Shown piece by piece: positions 1 through 12,830 of a stretch of 64,000 nucleotides of DNA (position 1 is its first letter; the number at the start of each line of letters is the position of its first letter). Source of the DNA: Zarea fungicola. Lineage: Eukaryota; Ascomycota; Sordariomycetes; Hypocreales; Cordycipitaceae. The translations under genes were made by a program, and so were the position numbers. The DNA lies in assembly GCA_900169235.1 (NCBI GenBank), contig FWCC01000017.1, forward strand, positions 141,869 through 205,868, in the 5' to 3' direction. Below the pieces are notes generated by a model. The model was not told where the DNA came from. It saw only the letters and a program-made list of their open reading frames with translations, and made no database searches.

Positions 1-1043
1 AGCTAGAGTCGTCCTCGCCACCCGCACCGTTCACCCAAACTGGCACCACATCCACATCTAAGCCGCAGCTTCTGACGGGAATCAAGGTCCTCGATCTGAC
101 GCGCGTCATTGCCGGCCCAATCATCTCGCGCACGCTCGCCGAGTACGGCGCCACCGTCCTGAAAATCACAAGTCCGGACCTGCCCGATGTGCCCTACTAC
201 CAAGTCGATGGCAACTTTGGAAAGAAGACGGCTCCTCTAGACCTGCGATGTGCGGCAGACCGTGTGGTGTTTGAAGCGCTCTTGGATGACGGCGTGGATG
301 TCATCATCGACGGGTATCGCACCGGTTCCCTGGAGAGCCTCGGCTACGGCGTGGAGAGCTTAACGAAGCGCTTTGCCGGGCGCGGCAAGGGCTTCATCTA
401 CGTAGCCGAGAACTGTTTCGGGTTCGACGGTCCGCTGACGCAGCGCACCGGGTGGCAGCCGGTCGCCGATGCGGCCTGTGGCATGGCCTGGGGTCAAGGG
501 CTGGCCATGGGGCTCAATGAGCCAGTCTTGCCGCCTTTTCCTATGAGTGATTACGGGTATGGCATTTTCTCTCTCTCTCTTCATGTGATGAAAAGATTCT
601 ATCGACTAATCTGACACGGTTTTAAATATAATAATAGAACTGGTGAGCTTGGGGCAATTGCCACGCTCAACGCCCTCCATCATCGGGCGACTCGGGGCGG
701 CTCGTACTATACAACGGTTTCGCTCACGCAGTACAACCTTTGGGTTATGTCTCTCAAGCCATACCCGGGGGCTATCTGGTCCGCTGTACGTGACGCGCAG
801 GACGACGCCGTGAAAGAGCTGGGTCACCTTGCCAATGTTGACCAGGTGGCGAGAGCAACACTGGCCAGCATGAAACGCCTGCATCCACGTCTTTTTACTG
901 ACCGATTCATGGTAGAGATGCATGCTGAAGGATTCGGAGGCATGGTAAAGACCTGTAAGCCTGTTGTGAAATTGAGCGGGACACTGAACCAATGGATGCG
1001 GCCGACTAGACCAAATGGCTGGGAGCAACCATTGTGGTATTAA
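1..1043 (+). CDS. CoA-transferase family III (CaiB/BaiF) protein, 5' end outside window
   Basis: The reading frame is open from base 3 (the window starts inside the gene). Exons are 1-556 and 638-1043; the 81-bp intron starts GTATGG and ends TAG. The splice joins SDYG to TGELGAIATLNAL, and TAA is at 1041-1043. The stretch GIKVLDLTRVIAGP followed by RTLAEYGATVLKI is the typical N-terminal core of CaiB/BaiF CoA-transferases, and the PLDLR and DGYRTGSLESLGYG segments also fit the family. Known members move CoA between an acyl-CoA and a carboxylic acid through an aspartyl-CoA thioester. Fungal relatives are often annotated as carnitine dehydratase-like, and their substrates are mostly unknown. 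About 315 residues are visible; fungal members often have an extra N-terminal half, which would lie to the left. Substrate cannot be inferred. Confidence 0.85.
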
Positions 1044-1760
1044 TTAGCAGTCTCCGACTGGGAGAGCATCCTGGAGCAGGTATACAAAAGTACTTTAAAC
1101 AATATTAAACAAAACACTTTTTCAACTCTATGGAACAGGATGTTTAGTGCTATGTAGTGACCAAACCTTGATGGGATTTGGCCGTCCAAATACTCTCCCT
1201 ATACACGGGAATACGTTACACAATGTACCATCTCTTGTTGCCTCGTTTAGCAACCTGAAGCATCCGGGGCCTTCCAAACTCCTCCCTATGCCATGTCATA
1301 GCTTCTGTTAAACAGGAAATAGGTCTTACTGACATGGAATGTCCGTATCTTCGCATAAGTGTAGGTAGACAACCGCCACACGCGTCTCACACAACTCATA
1401 ACCAAAAGTCATCATCAAAATTTGTTAAATTCTGGCAAATTCTACAACTTCTATCAACAGTTTCCAGTCCAGACTTCTTGGAAGTCTTCACTCCTCTAAA
1501 ATCTAAAATATCAACCAGAAATTGAACTGAAAGAAGGCAGAATGGGGTTCCTTTCGTGTCCTGAAGTTAACCCATTTTCTCTTCTCTTTGGTACCGCCAA
1601 CGCCAGTCATAGCTTCATTTCAATTTCATCTCCAAAAGAGAGAAAATAGACAACAGACGCTAACATGCATGCTTGTCCAACGACACCTCCTGGGTATCTT
1701 TCTGGATTTCTCTCTAGACCCATTTGTGAACAAGAAGTAAAAACCATTTCGTCATTTGTC
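1044..1760. other. Intergenic, between convergent 3' ends
   Basis: The 717 bp lie between the stop of the CoA-transferase gene (+) and the stop of the Zn2Cys6 factor (-). The sequence is AT-rich with short A/T runs, as expected for two 3' UTRs and polyadenylation regions. No convincing coding frame or RNA gene was seen. Confidence 0.6.
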
Positions 1761-4700
1761 TCATCGCCCACCCGAGTATGGGTAATTTGACGGGTCCGCA
1801 TGCCCATTTACGTACTCGCTTGCATAGCCATTCGCTTGCCGCTGCTGGCGGCGCATGTACGTGGAGACCTCTTTGTCGGTATAGTAACGACGCTCAGAAG
1901 CCGCTTGCAAGTCTTGGTGATAATTAGAGGTCGATTGCACGTCTTGATGAAGAACCTCGTTCATATCCTTTGAAAAGCGCGAGAGTGGAGAGTGTTCGAA
2001 TGAGTTGTCTCCATCATATAGCCCGAGTGCTGTCTCCGGTTCCAGAGGTGCAATTCGTGCTTGCTCAAGGAACAGCGGTACACCTGGTGGTCCATGCTCA
2101 ACCTCAAAGCCCAGGTTCAACGCACCATGTTGAGAGCCATCCTCGCCTGGCGATGCCCTGCTGGCACCCCACATCGCGTTGACTGACTGGTCTGTGCTGC
2201 CGAGAAGAGAGCCTCCAGATTGGCCAGAGACCATGCTTTGCCTCGTGGCTTCAACTAGCGCTGCGCTGGGCGTCTCATTGATCTTGCCCGTCCTATAGTA
2301 GTGCTCTAGCATCAACTTGTTCGCGTCGTATGCTTGCTTCGTGATTCTCGAGATGTGGCTCCATGGTTCCATCACCTTGAACAGGTTCTCAATCATCTCG
2401 CGAATATCTGCCTCAGTGACAACTCGAGAGTTGATGCCCCTCCATGGTGGACTGGTCGTATTGCCCGCAAGGTCATGATACAGGTTGTGGCACATGGCAA
2501 CTACAAGCACACGAATAGCTTGCGTGCACATGTGCGTGATGGAATAATCGCCCGTCAGTCGAATCGGCAACAGCGAGGGGTGTTTCTCATACTCCCGCCG
2601 CATTACATCACAGAACGTGGCGACACTGATGGCATGCGCAACAGCTTGCTTCTGCGACTTCAGCACAAATTCACGGGGTAGACGCCGCAACAGGTCTGGT
2701 GCGGTACCGTGAACACCAGGTAGGGAAAATCGATATAAGTCTACGTGGCTGACACCGATGTGAGAGTGCAGATATATGTAGCCGTTGCGTTGCTCAGTGC
2801 CAATAATGTGTTCGACAACTTGGTCATTAAGCTTGTATTCGGCAGGAAGCGACATGTGAAAGCGTCCTAGCTCATTTTGGAGAGCTCTAATCTCGGCCAT
2901 GACAGTAGAAGGCTCCGGTCGCGAAACGTTAACGTAAGGAAGTGTCAACTTCTTGGCAGCTCTAACCCGTCTGTCAGTACTTATAACCGCCTGCCTTCTT
3001 GTATCATGCAGAGCTTACACTTGGATACGATGACGCAAATCGCATAGTCGGAGCTGCCAGGCGTGCAGGCCAACATTCTCGAGATGCATAGGGGGGTTGT
3101 CGAGCAAACGACCGGCTATCACAGGGCGATCGTCGCGATAGGCATCCTCAGCACACGGCAATCGAAGCTTCCAGGTGTCGTCACGGTTGGCAAGATACTC
3201 GTCGTACCCTCCTGCTAGTAAACGGTCCATGTAGAAGTTTTGCCAGCATAGACGACGCAAACTCTCCTGTTCTATCCAAGGACGTCCGTTGTAGATGGAG
3301 GAGTCCCAGTTAGCCTGTAGACCAATCATGACACGAGAGCCGATACCCAGGCAAGTCCAGACTCTGGCATAGGAGCCAAGAAATAGGTTGAAGAGGGTAT
3401 TCAGAGTGGTGAGCATGAGTGACTCCTCGGATAATCTATCGATGCTTCGGACAAGGAATCCTTCCACTTGGTTGCAGCATCTCTGCCCAAAATCACGGCC
3501 GACCTCGCCAGGGTTGGCAAAAATGCAGGTTACTGAGCAAATGGCAGCGGCTTTAGCTGGATGCAGTGTCATATCCTATAGAATGTGAGCATGGGCAACG
3601 CGACAGGCCAAAGCCAGGAGACCATTTGACTTTGCCGCCGTACCTGTATCTGACGCCAAATGGTTGGAGGATGTAGAAAGCCTAAGCTTGGCATCCAGTA
3701 GAGACAGTACATGTACACCTCAAAGTGTCGTGAAATAATATCCCTTTTGATCATCAAGTCTCTGAACACAGAAAGAATGAGCAAGCAGGCGTCATAGGAG
3801 AGAAAGAGAGGCGGCAGCGTCGCATAACTTACTCGGCAGTAAGGGAATTTGGATCCAACAGCATGACATGGTAGCCATGGAGAGCATCGGTGGTCGGACT
3901 GGTTGCTGAGCCATCCTCGATGGATGGCATGGTGCCGGATGTGTCTGTTTGCGTAGAGGATCCTTCGCCAGTGTTGTTGGCGGCATTGTAGCGGACATTG
4001 GTGAACTTGCGCTTGGTAGGAGTATACTCGCAAACGAGATTGCTGGCCTCGCAGCGGCGGCACCGTGGCAAATCGCCCGAACACTTTGTCTTGTGTGAAT
4101 GGCACTGGCTGCAAGCTCGTTGTGCTCGCTTACGCAGAGTACCAGCCTCCGTGTGGCTAGCACTTGGTGTGGTTCTTGCCAAGGCCTCTGTTACTCCTCG
4201 GGAGGGTTAGTTTCCGCAATCAAGAACGGGGATCTGTCCCGATATACGCGTGCAGCCAATTAATGCGGCGTATGCGGCGTATGCGGCTCGTCGGTGGTAA
4301 ATGATGCACGACATACCTTGAGCATCGCGCGGGCCATCGGTGCCCACAAAGCTGCATCCGAGGTCGAGCCGTGCGCAGTTCGTACAAGGCCCTGTAACCG
4401 ACTTACCGGTGCATTTGACCTATTGCAAAGAAAGACAGACAGACATCTTGTCAGCAACTGAGGTGCCACATGACTGCCTGCAGCAGAATCTGTTTGAGGG
4501 CGGCGTTGGGAGAGGATGCCAATCAACCGTGCAACTTGAAGGCCGTAGCTGGCTGGGGCTTTCGGCCGGCTGGCGGGTCAAGGAAATGGGCCAAGGAATT
4601 GCAGCTCTTACCTTGCGTAACCTGCAGGTGCGACAGCAGTCAGTGGCAGATTGGGCCGGCCTGTAGCGTTTGGAGGCTGGCGAAGGTGCCTCTGCCCCTG

Positions 4701-4776
4701 GCGAGGACTCGTTTGATGACGGTATCCTGCCGGATGGTGATAGTGAGCCCGAAGGGGTATGGCCCGGGGGATCCAT
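1761..4776 (-). CDS. Transcription factor with two tandem Zn2Cys6 clusters and a fungal_trans middle domain
   Basis: Reconstructed exons (in order of transcription): 4776-4612, 4419-4317, 4187-3833, 3761-3644, 3575-3019 and 2970-1761. All phases agree and give 835 aa. Cluster 1 is C48-x2-C51-x6-C58-x8-C67-x2-C70-x6-C77; cluster 2 is C115-x2-C118-x6-C125-x6-C132-x2-C135-x6-C142. Each matches the DNA-binding zinc binuclear cluster of Gal4-type factors. From about residue 215 the sequence resembles the fungal-specific regulatory domain (PF04082), with RVMIGLQANWD and RRLCWQNFYMDRLLA. Introns have GTAAGA, GTATGT, GTAAGT, GTACGG and GTAAGC donors, and the 4188-4316 intron has an ACTAACC branch site. 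The exon with cluster 2 has no ATG before that cluster, so it cannot start a separate protein. Two clusters in one factor is an unusual layout. Target genes and inducer are unknown. The gene is upstream-isolated, with a gap of about 6 kb on its 5' side. Confidence 0.82.
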
Positions 4777-7700
4777 GATGCGCAGTCCGCGGCACCATTA
4801 GACGGAGAGGGAGTCCAATGGTCGGTCAATGACAAGGCACAAAATTGCGGTAAAAATGGTGATTAGACCTGATTGATCCCAGATGACAGACAAACAGACA
4901 AAGGAAGTGTCGGAATATGTATCGGTTTGGTGGTGGCGGACTTTTGCTTGTGCAAGGCTGCTCGTTTGTGCTGCTGAGTCGTGTACTGTAGTGATGTTTG
5001 GCGGAGACGACCGAGCTGGGGGCAGGGACGGACAAGTCTTCAGCGCTGGGGGGCGCAGACGCCGATTGAAAGCAGCAACACTATAAAACAGAGCCGATGC
5101 CAAAAGTATAATCTCCAGAAAGTGAGGAAGAAGGGCTATCTGGAGTGCAAAAAACTGCCAGTGGGTGACAAGGCAGATGTAAAAACGAAGAGAGGGACGA
5201 AGGAATAGCGAGCGGTTGTGGTTGCGGCTGGGGCCAACAGGTTTCCGTTGCGTTTGCTTGGCCCGGTTCAAATGGGGAACTGAAAGAATAAGACGAAAGG
5301 CAGCGCAAGAAAGGGTTTTCTTTTGGAAGCGGGCCGGCTATCGCGCGATGCCCGGGAGACAGCACTAAGCTTTGCGCGGACAGTGGCTGCGTTTTGGCTG
5401 CATTTGGGCTGCTCTTTGGGGCTTTCCTTGGGGCCACAGGCGGTTGACAGGGGGTTCGCTGGGGCAATTCTGGGGCGGGGGATTCTGGCGAGTGCCACGG
5501 ACGGCGCGCCCACTTTGAGAACAAACATTAATAATGGCATACAAGAGGTTTTTAAGCAGCATCAGGTACACTGCAAAGTAGTAAAGAACTGCGTTGTGCA
5601 GAAGCAGTGTGCAGAAGCAGTGTGTTGAGCAGGCGGCCAAGGCCGTCGTTTGCTGAACCAAGTATCAACGTACTGGTACTTGACACTGCTGACCTCCCTG
5701 TACAGACCTGCCGCAGCCACTTTGCAACGAGTACCGGCAGGCATCCTCGCGCTCTCGCCTTTTGTCCAAGGGCAACGCAGAGGCTTTCACAGCTACCCAG
5801 TAAGCTTTCAGCACTATCCACCGCCCACTAATAATAAGTTACAACGGACCTCCTCCAAACACCACCAACTGAAGCCCCCAGAGGCCCCCTCCCAGAAACA
5901 CCCCTAAGCCGGGCCAAGCCTGGGATTCCCTGTCCAATCGTCTGCGCCCCTCCCAGTTCAACTCATCGCCATCCAGCATGCAGTAGCTGCTAGGTACGCC
6001 CTAGCAGGTAGCGACGAGAGGTGATTGGGGCGCCAGATTTCCCTTTCTTGGCTTCTAGTGGAAGCCAACTAACAAGTAATGTGGGTTAAATTGTTAAGTT
6101 TGTGTGACTCCCAAAAAAAAAAAACGGAAAGGATGGGCGAGAGCGCCAAAGGGGTTATGCCTTAGTTTGCCGACGCGGTGCTTATTATCCATGTAGTTGG
6201 TACATTCTGTACAATCACGCATGTACTTTGGCTTCTTTGCAAGACATGGCATAGTGAATATTCGCTGCCTGCCATGATCCTCTAGAAAAAGAAGGAAATC
6301 AAGTACGAGAACCACTTCCACGCATTCTAGTCCTCACAAAGAAACTCCGTTCTTTTTTCCTCTTCTTTTTTCCGAACCCTCCGTAATACCTTTCCATGAA
6401 ACCTTCTCCCGTTGGCCCCGCTTGCTGGGGTACTGGCCTACTTGGCGATGGAGACCTGAATATCGCTCACTCATTGGATAGGCAAAAGTGTCCTGCACGA
6501 CTCAGCACTGCACCAAACAGTGGTGGCGGAGACATCCTCGTCCATCCACCGACAGCCGAACCATTCAAGTCCGTTTACTTCTCCGCCGCCCTTGTCTTTA
6601 AACTGCTCAAGCGTACGTACAGGTACACACTGCTGCTCGGCAAGTCTCTCTGGCTGTTCACCTTGTCGCGCCAGCTACTCCTTCCCACCACACTTCGTAC
6701 CGTTTGTGGGCCTGCGATGGATGTCTCCGCCTCATGTCCATGCCATGGCAGAAGCCTTCCTAAGATCATCCCCAGCGTGCCATCGGCCGCCTCAGGGGTG
6801 GCAAAATGACAAAGAGTATCGAGACAGACACCCATGCACTACGCAGGTTCCTTTGCTCCTCCCAATCACCTGCTTCGTATGCCTAGAGGATGAATGAGGG
6901 CAGAAGGTCTCTATGCCACGTCGTCTACCTGCTTGTACGAGGAGGCCGTCAGATCGGATGTGCTAGTTCCGTGCAAGGCTTTGCCCAACAAAGTCTATGC
7001 TAGCGTGCCACTCATGCAGCTGCTAGCCACTTCTTGTCCCGGCGGCTGCGCTATCCTCAAAGTGTTATACGGCATGTACACTTCCAGAGAGCATGCCACC
7101 CACCCTTGGCTGGTGCTCTTACAGGCTTGGTCCTCCGCGGCGTTGGCGGCTTGATGCCAGCGGATGCCGATTGCTTGGCAACCTTGCTACAATGGGATTG
7201 ACTTGCAGGATTGAGCCAAAAATAGCCTGAAAAAAAACCGACACAGAGCAGCGAACTTTCACATATTGCACGCACCGCAGCCAGCATATCTGGTGCGCTT
7301 GTCCTCGTGCTGCTCTGCGATTCCCGTCTGTCATGTCAACGAACCATCGAGATATCCCACAGAAAGCCATGGGGTCATGCTGCAAAGTGGCGCATACGCG
7401 AATCGCAACACACCTCCCTGCTGACGGGGACAAGTAATCAAGCCCGTCTGCCCGGGGGTCAGCAAACTTCTCACCACAATTACGACTTTGGCGTTCTGGG
7501 CACAGAAATATTCCGACGCAAGAGCATCTACTCCGTTGGGTAGTTTTGGCTACTGGCTATTGTACTAGTAAAGTACCATGGGTCGACGTGCCTCGCAAAA
7601 GGGCATAATCAAGCAGCCACATCTACTTTCCGCCCGGTCCGAGCGTCTTGATCTGTGTAGGGCTTGCCCAGCCTGTGAAGCGGGTTATCTTGACATGGCT

Positions 7701-10700
7701 TTCTCAGACATTCATTGCTCACCTCGTTACTCTAGCTTGCTTCCCCATTACATTACTCTTTAGCCGAAACGAATAGTGAACCAGAATGGCCTGCGCAACT
7801 CTAACATTCTTTGCATGGCTGGTAGGTTATTGTACCACCCCCGGCTGTCGCTTTGACGATATGCATCAGCTGCAACTTCGTGTAATTACCTACCATTCGC
7901 CGTTGCTTGTTTTAGACACTTCGTGAAAAAATGCAGACACCGCTCCACTGCACCGTCGCCCCGAAGCCCCAGCGACTGACTGGCTGTCGGCAAAAAATGA
8001 ATGCAACGCTTTTGATGCTGCATTTGCTTCCCCGCACCATGATGTCGCAGCCACCAACTTGTTTGTTGTCACACTGTCCCCTGCAATTTTCATATTCTTT
8101 TAGTGTCAAGGCAAGCACGCCATAGCTGCACAGACATACTTTGAACTTTTGACTGGCTTGTGAACATCTAGCAAGTCTTTTTCTCTTGAGCGGCACCGAT
8201 ACCATTTTTTGCAAGCGAATTGCTATGCCAGTTGAATATCTAATCTCAAGCCACTAAAAAGGGGTTAGCGGTGACGTTTGCTACGTAGCATGCAAAGGAT
8301 CTCCGCTTACTACATACAAATGGATCGTAAGTAACAATCACTGATAATACAACGAGCCCGCGGAAAGCCATTATTATTGTACTTTGCAGTCCCCAGTTAT
8401 TAGCTCCCGGTATGGAGCCCTCCTTTCTGGCCGATAGCTGTTTCGTGCCACAACTGACTTCCTGGCCGGCAAACAGAAATAAATGCCTTGCGCATCTCGC
8501 TTACTGACTACAAATTAGTGTCTGGCGGGGCTGAAGAATATTATTTTCCTACCAATGAAATGCAGACAAGGATGAGGCTGGCTGGCTTGTCACTGGCCCT
8601 TTTAGGCATACGCTTTTCTCTACATGCTTGACTGGCTCCGCGTTGCCCATTGTCTACTGACAAGAAGCTACGCTCGCTAGTCGCAACCTTATAGGCCATA
8701 GGATTCAAAATGACACTCTCGATCTTAGCCAGCGGACCGGTGCCAGTCAGCGCTCTACGCCGAGAATGCCCAGTCATCACGGCAATCTACGGGTGCAGCC
8801 GCCAGCCGCTTAGGCATATGGTGCCAAAGAACGAGTGTTTCCTAAAGATGGCGGCCCAGAAACGCTAATTTATCACCATTGAGGGTTGAGGGCTGAGAGT
8901 TGTATCCCACATTGCCCGGTCCAGAACACACAACGAGCCACAATGATACCAGTTTCGAACAAGGATATGCACCAACTGGCCATGCTTGTCTCTGTAAGGC
9001 GGGACCGCTATCTGGTGAAAGCCCACCACTGGGTTCTATATGTTGGACCAAACAATGCAGCCCAGTACAGCCAAGCTTTGACTTGTAAAAATGAAAAAAG
9101 TTTGCCCCAAACGGAAAGGCTCTGCAATTTGGACCCAGAGAGGACTACATGGCATATCTCCATTGGACCCGATAGCCGAGCGGATGGAGAAGAATAAGCC
9201 CGTATGACCACCCTCACCAAGAACAGAAAGGCGGCGCACCAGGGCTAAACTCGATGAGTTGTCGGTGTGTATTGGGGAAAAGGGAATATGTGATAGAGTA
9301 TCAAGGGGAGAGACAGGTTTAGTGAGAGACGACATCGGCAGCGATATACATACATGCATCCCCAATGCCACCAACGAGAAGGGCAGCCAGGCGGTCGTTT
9401 ATTACACCCGCCCCGCACGACCGAGACCCAACACCGTTCATTGCGACGAACCATGCATGCAGACGGTTACACAAATTACGTTTGTTAATTGAGTACATGG
9501 GGGGAACGTAGGGTCAACAAAGCGCTCTGGAAGTAAAAAGACGCCGGGCCAACTGCGCCCGCACTAAAGAGCGGGCTGCACGTATGTCACGTCTGATCGG
9601 GGAATGACGCTCGTTCTTTTTCCCATGTGCTACAAATGACGACGCTTTCAATGGGGCACTGAAACTGTTGAAAGTCTTTGTCGTAGTCGTATTTATTGAG
9701 AAAAAAAAAGGCGAGGGGTGGGGGGTAACCGTTGCTCTGATTTCGGTGAACTACATATCAGTTGCCATGTCTTCGGAGGACTTTCCCCATTTCTTCCAAG
9801 CCGAGCCGCTTTTTTTCACCATGGTTCGACTAATTTTTGCCGCTTCAAAAACAAAAACAAAAAAAAAAGGAATAAAAAAGCCAAGAAGGCCCCCCATCAC
9901 CCCTCCGCCCCTTTTTTACCTTAAGGGGGCATAACGCGAGAGTACGGCGCGGGTAAAATGTAAAACGGCGACGTAGTTTGTATCTTTGCAGGGCTGCATG
10001 ATTGTGGTGGTAGTGAGTAGGTAGTCCCTAGTACTATCTACGTAGGTAGTAGGTAGGGATTCAAAAGAGGGGAGAAGGGATTCGGGCCTTTACCAACGAC
10101 CGTAGCGGAGATGCATGTACATAGCAACTCCCTCACGAGAAGATAAAAGAGGGCAAGGCATACTGACAAGGCATGATTTTATTTCATCATCTCCTGTTAC
10201 GGATAGAAAAAAAAATTGAGTTTAAGAAATTGATGAGATCGACATGCCAGAACGGAAAAGTTGGCGAGCGAATCGCCCACTCAAATCGCCAAACTATTAC
10301 ATTGCCCCGAACCCTACCATTTACAATTGAAGATGGAATTGTCGTCGACAGATGCCAACGCTCACACCGGTGACAATAAGCAGCTAGTATTATGGAAAGC
10401 AAGAAAAAATATGTAGTTTCAATAAAGTATCTCATTCAAAGTCAAGAACAAGGCGATGAAAATAAAAGGCACATTTTTGCATTAATATACATCGTAGAGG
10501 CGTAGTAAGTGGTGGCCCATATAATAATCCATTTTGTTCCATTCCGTATCATATCACACAAAAGAAAGAAAATGAAAAAAATAGAAAACGACATCGCATG
10601 TCTTTATATAACTCCGACTCCAAATCCCACGTAAGCCATGAACAACAGGATGCCTAAAATAAAAACTCTCATTCAAAATCATTTCCGGTAAAAAGAGAGA

Positions 10701-10732
10701 GAAAAGGAAAAACAATGCATGAACGTTTTGGT
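4777..10732. other. Long gene-poor gap (5' of the tandem-cluster TF, 3' of pacC)
   Basis: Nearly 6 kb without a credible gene. ORFs of up to about 150 codons occur, but they lack start context, domains and consistent splice structure. The part next to the TF (about 4777-5600) is C/T-rich on the TF strand, as fungal 5' leaders often are. Scattered features are a 13-bp tandem duplication at 5596-5621, GTAGGTA-rich sequence around 10010-10055, A-runs around 6110 and 9860, and an AT-rich stretch at 10380-10680 that probably holds the pacC 3' UTR. No tRNA or rRNA signature was recognised. Unspliced or noncoding transcripts cannot be excluded. Confidence 0.55.
5596..5621. repeat. 13-bp tandem duplication
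   Basis: The unit GTGCAGAAGCAGT is present twice back to back (5596-5608 and 5609-5621) in the gap upstream of the tandem-cluster transcription factor. The match is exact. No function is suggested by the sequence. Confidence 0.9.
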
Positions 10733-12545
10733 TCAGGAGCCAGGAACCGGAAGAATGGGATACAGTGAGTTACCCTCCTTGCCCTTGGAGAGAGTGTGAG
10801 GAGGCATCTGAGGGCTCTGCATGTCAACGTCCATGGCCTCGCCGTCATGCTCAGAAGCCTTGCCGGCCTCATCGATATACTCCTTGCGCTCCAGGCGACG
10901 ACGAACATACTCGCGAAGGCTCTCAATGACGCGCATGTTCTCCAGCCAGCGGTCGTACTGCTCCTCACGTTCACGGGTGGTCTCGCTGGTGTCTGATCCA
11001 GAAGAAGGAGAATTGGGGCTCTCCATGGCCTTGGGTGTGGCGGCGGCACTGGTAGGCTGCTCAACAGGACGCGAGGGAGGCGCCCCTCGGGCACGCTGGA
11101 GCATGCCACCGGAATAGCGGCGGCGCTCACTCATATCAAAGCTGGGGCCAAGGGTAGCCGTGGCAGACTGGCCGTAGCCGTGAGGGGCAGGGGGCAGGCT
11201 GGTTGGCAGGCTAGGATACATAACCGCAGCTGGGCTGTGGCGAGACTGGGGGGAGAGGCCAGAGGCAGAAGGGCTTGGGGAGTGGCCCGAAGTATATGAC
11301 ATGGAGCTAGAAGGAGGAGTCACCGCGGGAGTCCCAGTGGAAGATAGGGCAGTGAGAGGAGAGGCCATGTTGGCGGCAGAGACGGCATGATACCCGTCTG
11401 CCATCATGGTTGGCGAGCCACGGTGCATAGTGTTGGGCGAGGGAGTATGGCGGAAGCCGTCATAGCCGTGGTTGCCGCCGTGGATGTGGACACCAGCCGT
11501 GGCGTGAGCGGCGTTGTCATAGATGGTATCCTGCATCTGGCCCAAAAGGTTGTCAATCTGGACAAGGTCTTTTTGCGTCCGTGCGTTTGGCATGGGCAGA
11601 TAATACTGCTGGGCCAGAGGATTCTGAGAGATGGCCGGACCGGAGCTGATGGGACCAGCGACGTGAGCGGGCTGAGGCATGTATTGCTCAGTAGCGGCCA
11701 TAGGAGCGTTGGTCAGTCCCATGGAGCCGTGTAGGGGTAGAAGAGAGCGGCCAATGTCGTTATAGGACGAAGGATCGATGTGCCGACGCTTGGCACTGCC
11801 AAAGAAGTCGTCAACCATGTCAAAAGTTCTCTTGCGGTCGTAACCAGTAGCGGCAGTGTTGTAGCCAATATGCTCTGCACGAGGAGTATTCATTGGCGGC
11901 TGGTTGAAGTACATGCCATAGCCGGCAGGGGCTTGAGGGGCATAGTAACTCCCAGCATGGCTAGGTTGTGGGAAGCCGGTATGACCGGAACGCATCTGTC
12001 CGTTGTGATCATAATAGCTAGGAGCCTTGGACTGAGTCCTGTAGTTAAAACCGGTGTCTTGGCGAGAGAGGACCGAGTCGTCGGCGTGTGTCTTGACATG
12101 CTTCTTCAGATCCTGTGGCCGCTTGAACGACTTGCCACAGAACTCGCACTTGTGAGGCTTAAGAGGAACATGGACACGAATATGTGAGGTAATGTGATCA
12201 CGCTTGACAGTCGTCGTGCGGCAAGAGTTCCATTGGCAGGTGAGGCTCAAGTTGTTGGTGCTCTTGCGGCCAACATGACGGTCACAGATGTGCTCCTGTA
12301 AAACGCAAGGGTCAACAACGATTTCGGATACAGATCTAAACGGCACAACCTACATAGAGAATCTCAGGGCTCGCAAATTTTTGGTTGCATTGGTTCCAGC
12401 GACATGTGAGGTTGTCTTCGGCAATGGAGGTCATGGAAGCGCTGGAGGTGGCGCTAGACGGTGCTGGAGTGACTGATTTGGAGTCACTGCTGTTGCCGTT
12501 GCCCAGTCCAGCAGCAACGTGGGAAATATCGGGAAGCTGCGACAT
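10733..12545 (-). CDS. pacC: pH-response transcription factor PacC/Rim101
   Basis: Exons 12545-12354 and 12295-10733; the 58-bp intron starts GTAGGT and ends ACAG. The product is 584 aa. Three C2H2 fingers are visible: finger 1 C48/C53/H66/H71, finger 2 C84/C89/H102/H106 and finger 3 C114/C117/H130/H134. The linker and recognition helices ([25 protein letters not shown]) are those of the PacC/Rim101 family. PacC binds GCCARG and activates alkaline-expressed genes after two-step proteolysis. Two YPxL motifs, YPSL (424-427) and YPIL (about 576-579), match the PalA-binding signal known to flank the pH-signalling cleavage region in Aspergillus. A basic stretch (SAKRRH) and long Pro/Ser/Gln-rich sequence follow the fingers. 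The intron splits finger 1 between residues 64 and 65. The upstream region is full of GCCAAG sites, suggesting autoregulation. Confidence 0.97.
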
Positions 12546-12830
12546 TGTATTGAAACCTTGGGTGAGTGGATGGGAAGGAGAGCGCCGGCCTGTTCCGGAG
12601 GTCCGTTTGTGTGTTAGTGCCAGAGGCGTGGTGGCGTACGAAGCGTTTGAAGGTAGGGTTCGACAACGGTCTGAAATAGAACAGATTACAACGTTGATTT
12701 AGATGTGGACGTTGGAGCTTTAAGAAGGAGAGTAGGGAAGCGATATTTTAACATTCTACATTGGAAAGGTAATGTTGCGGGGAGGGCGGTTGACTTTAGA
12801 TGTATTGATCCCAGAGCGAAGCTGCTAGGC

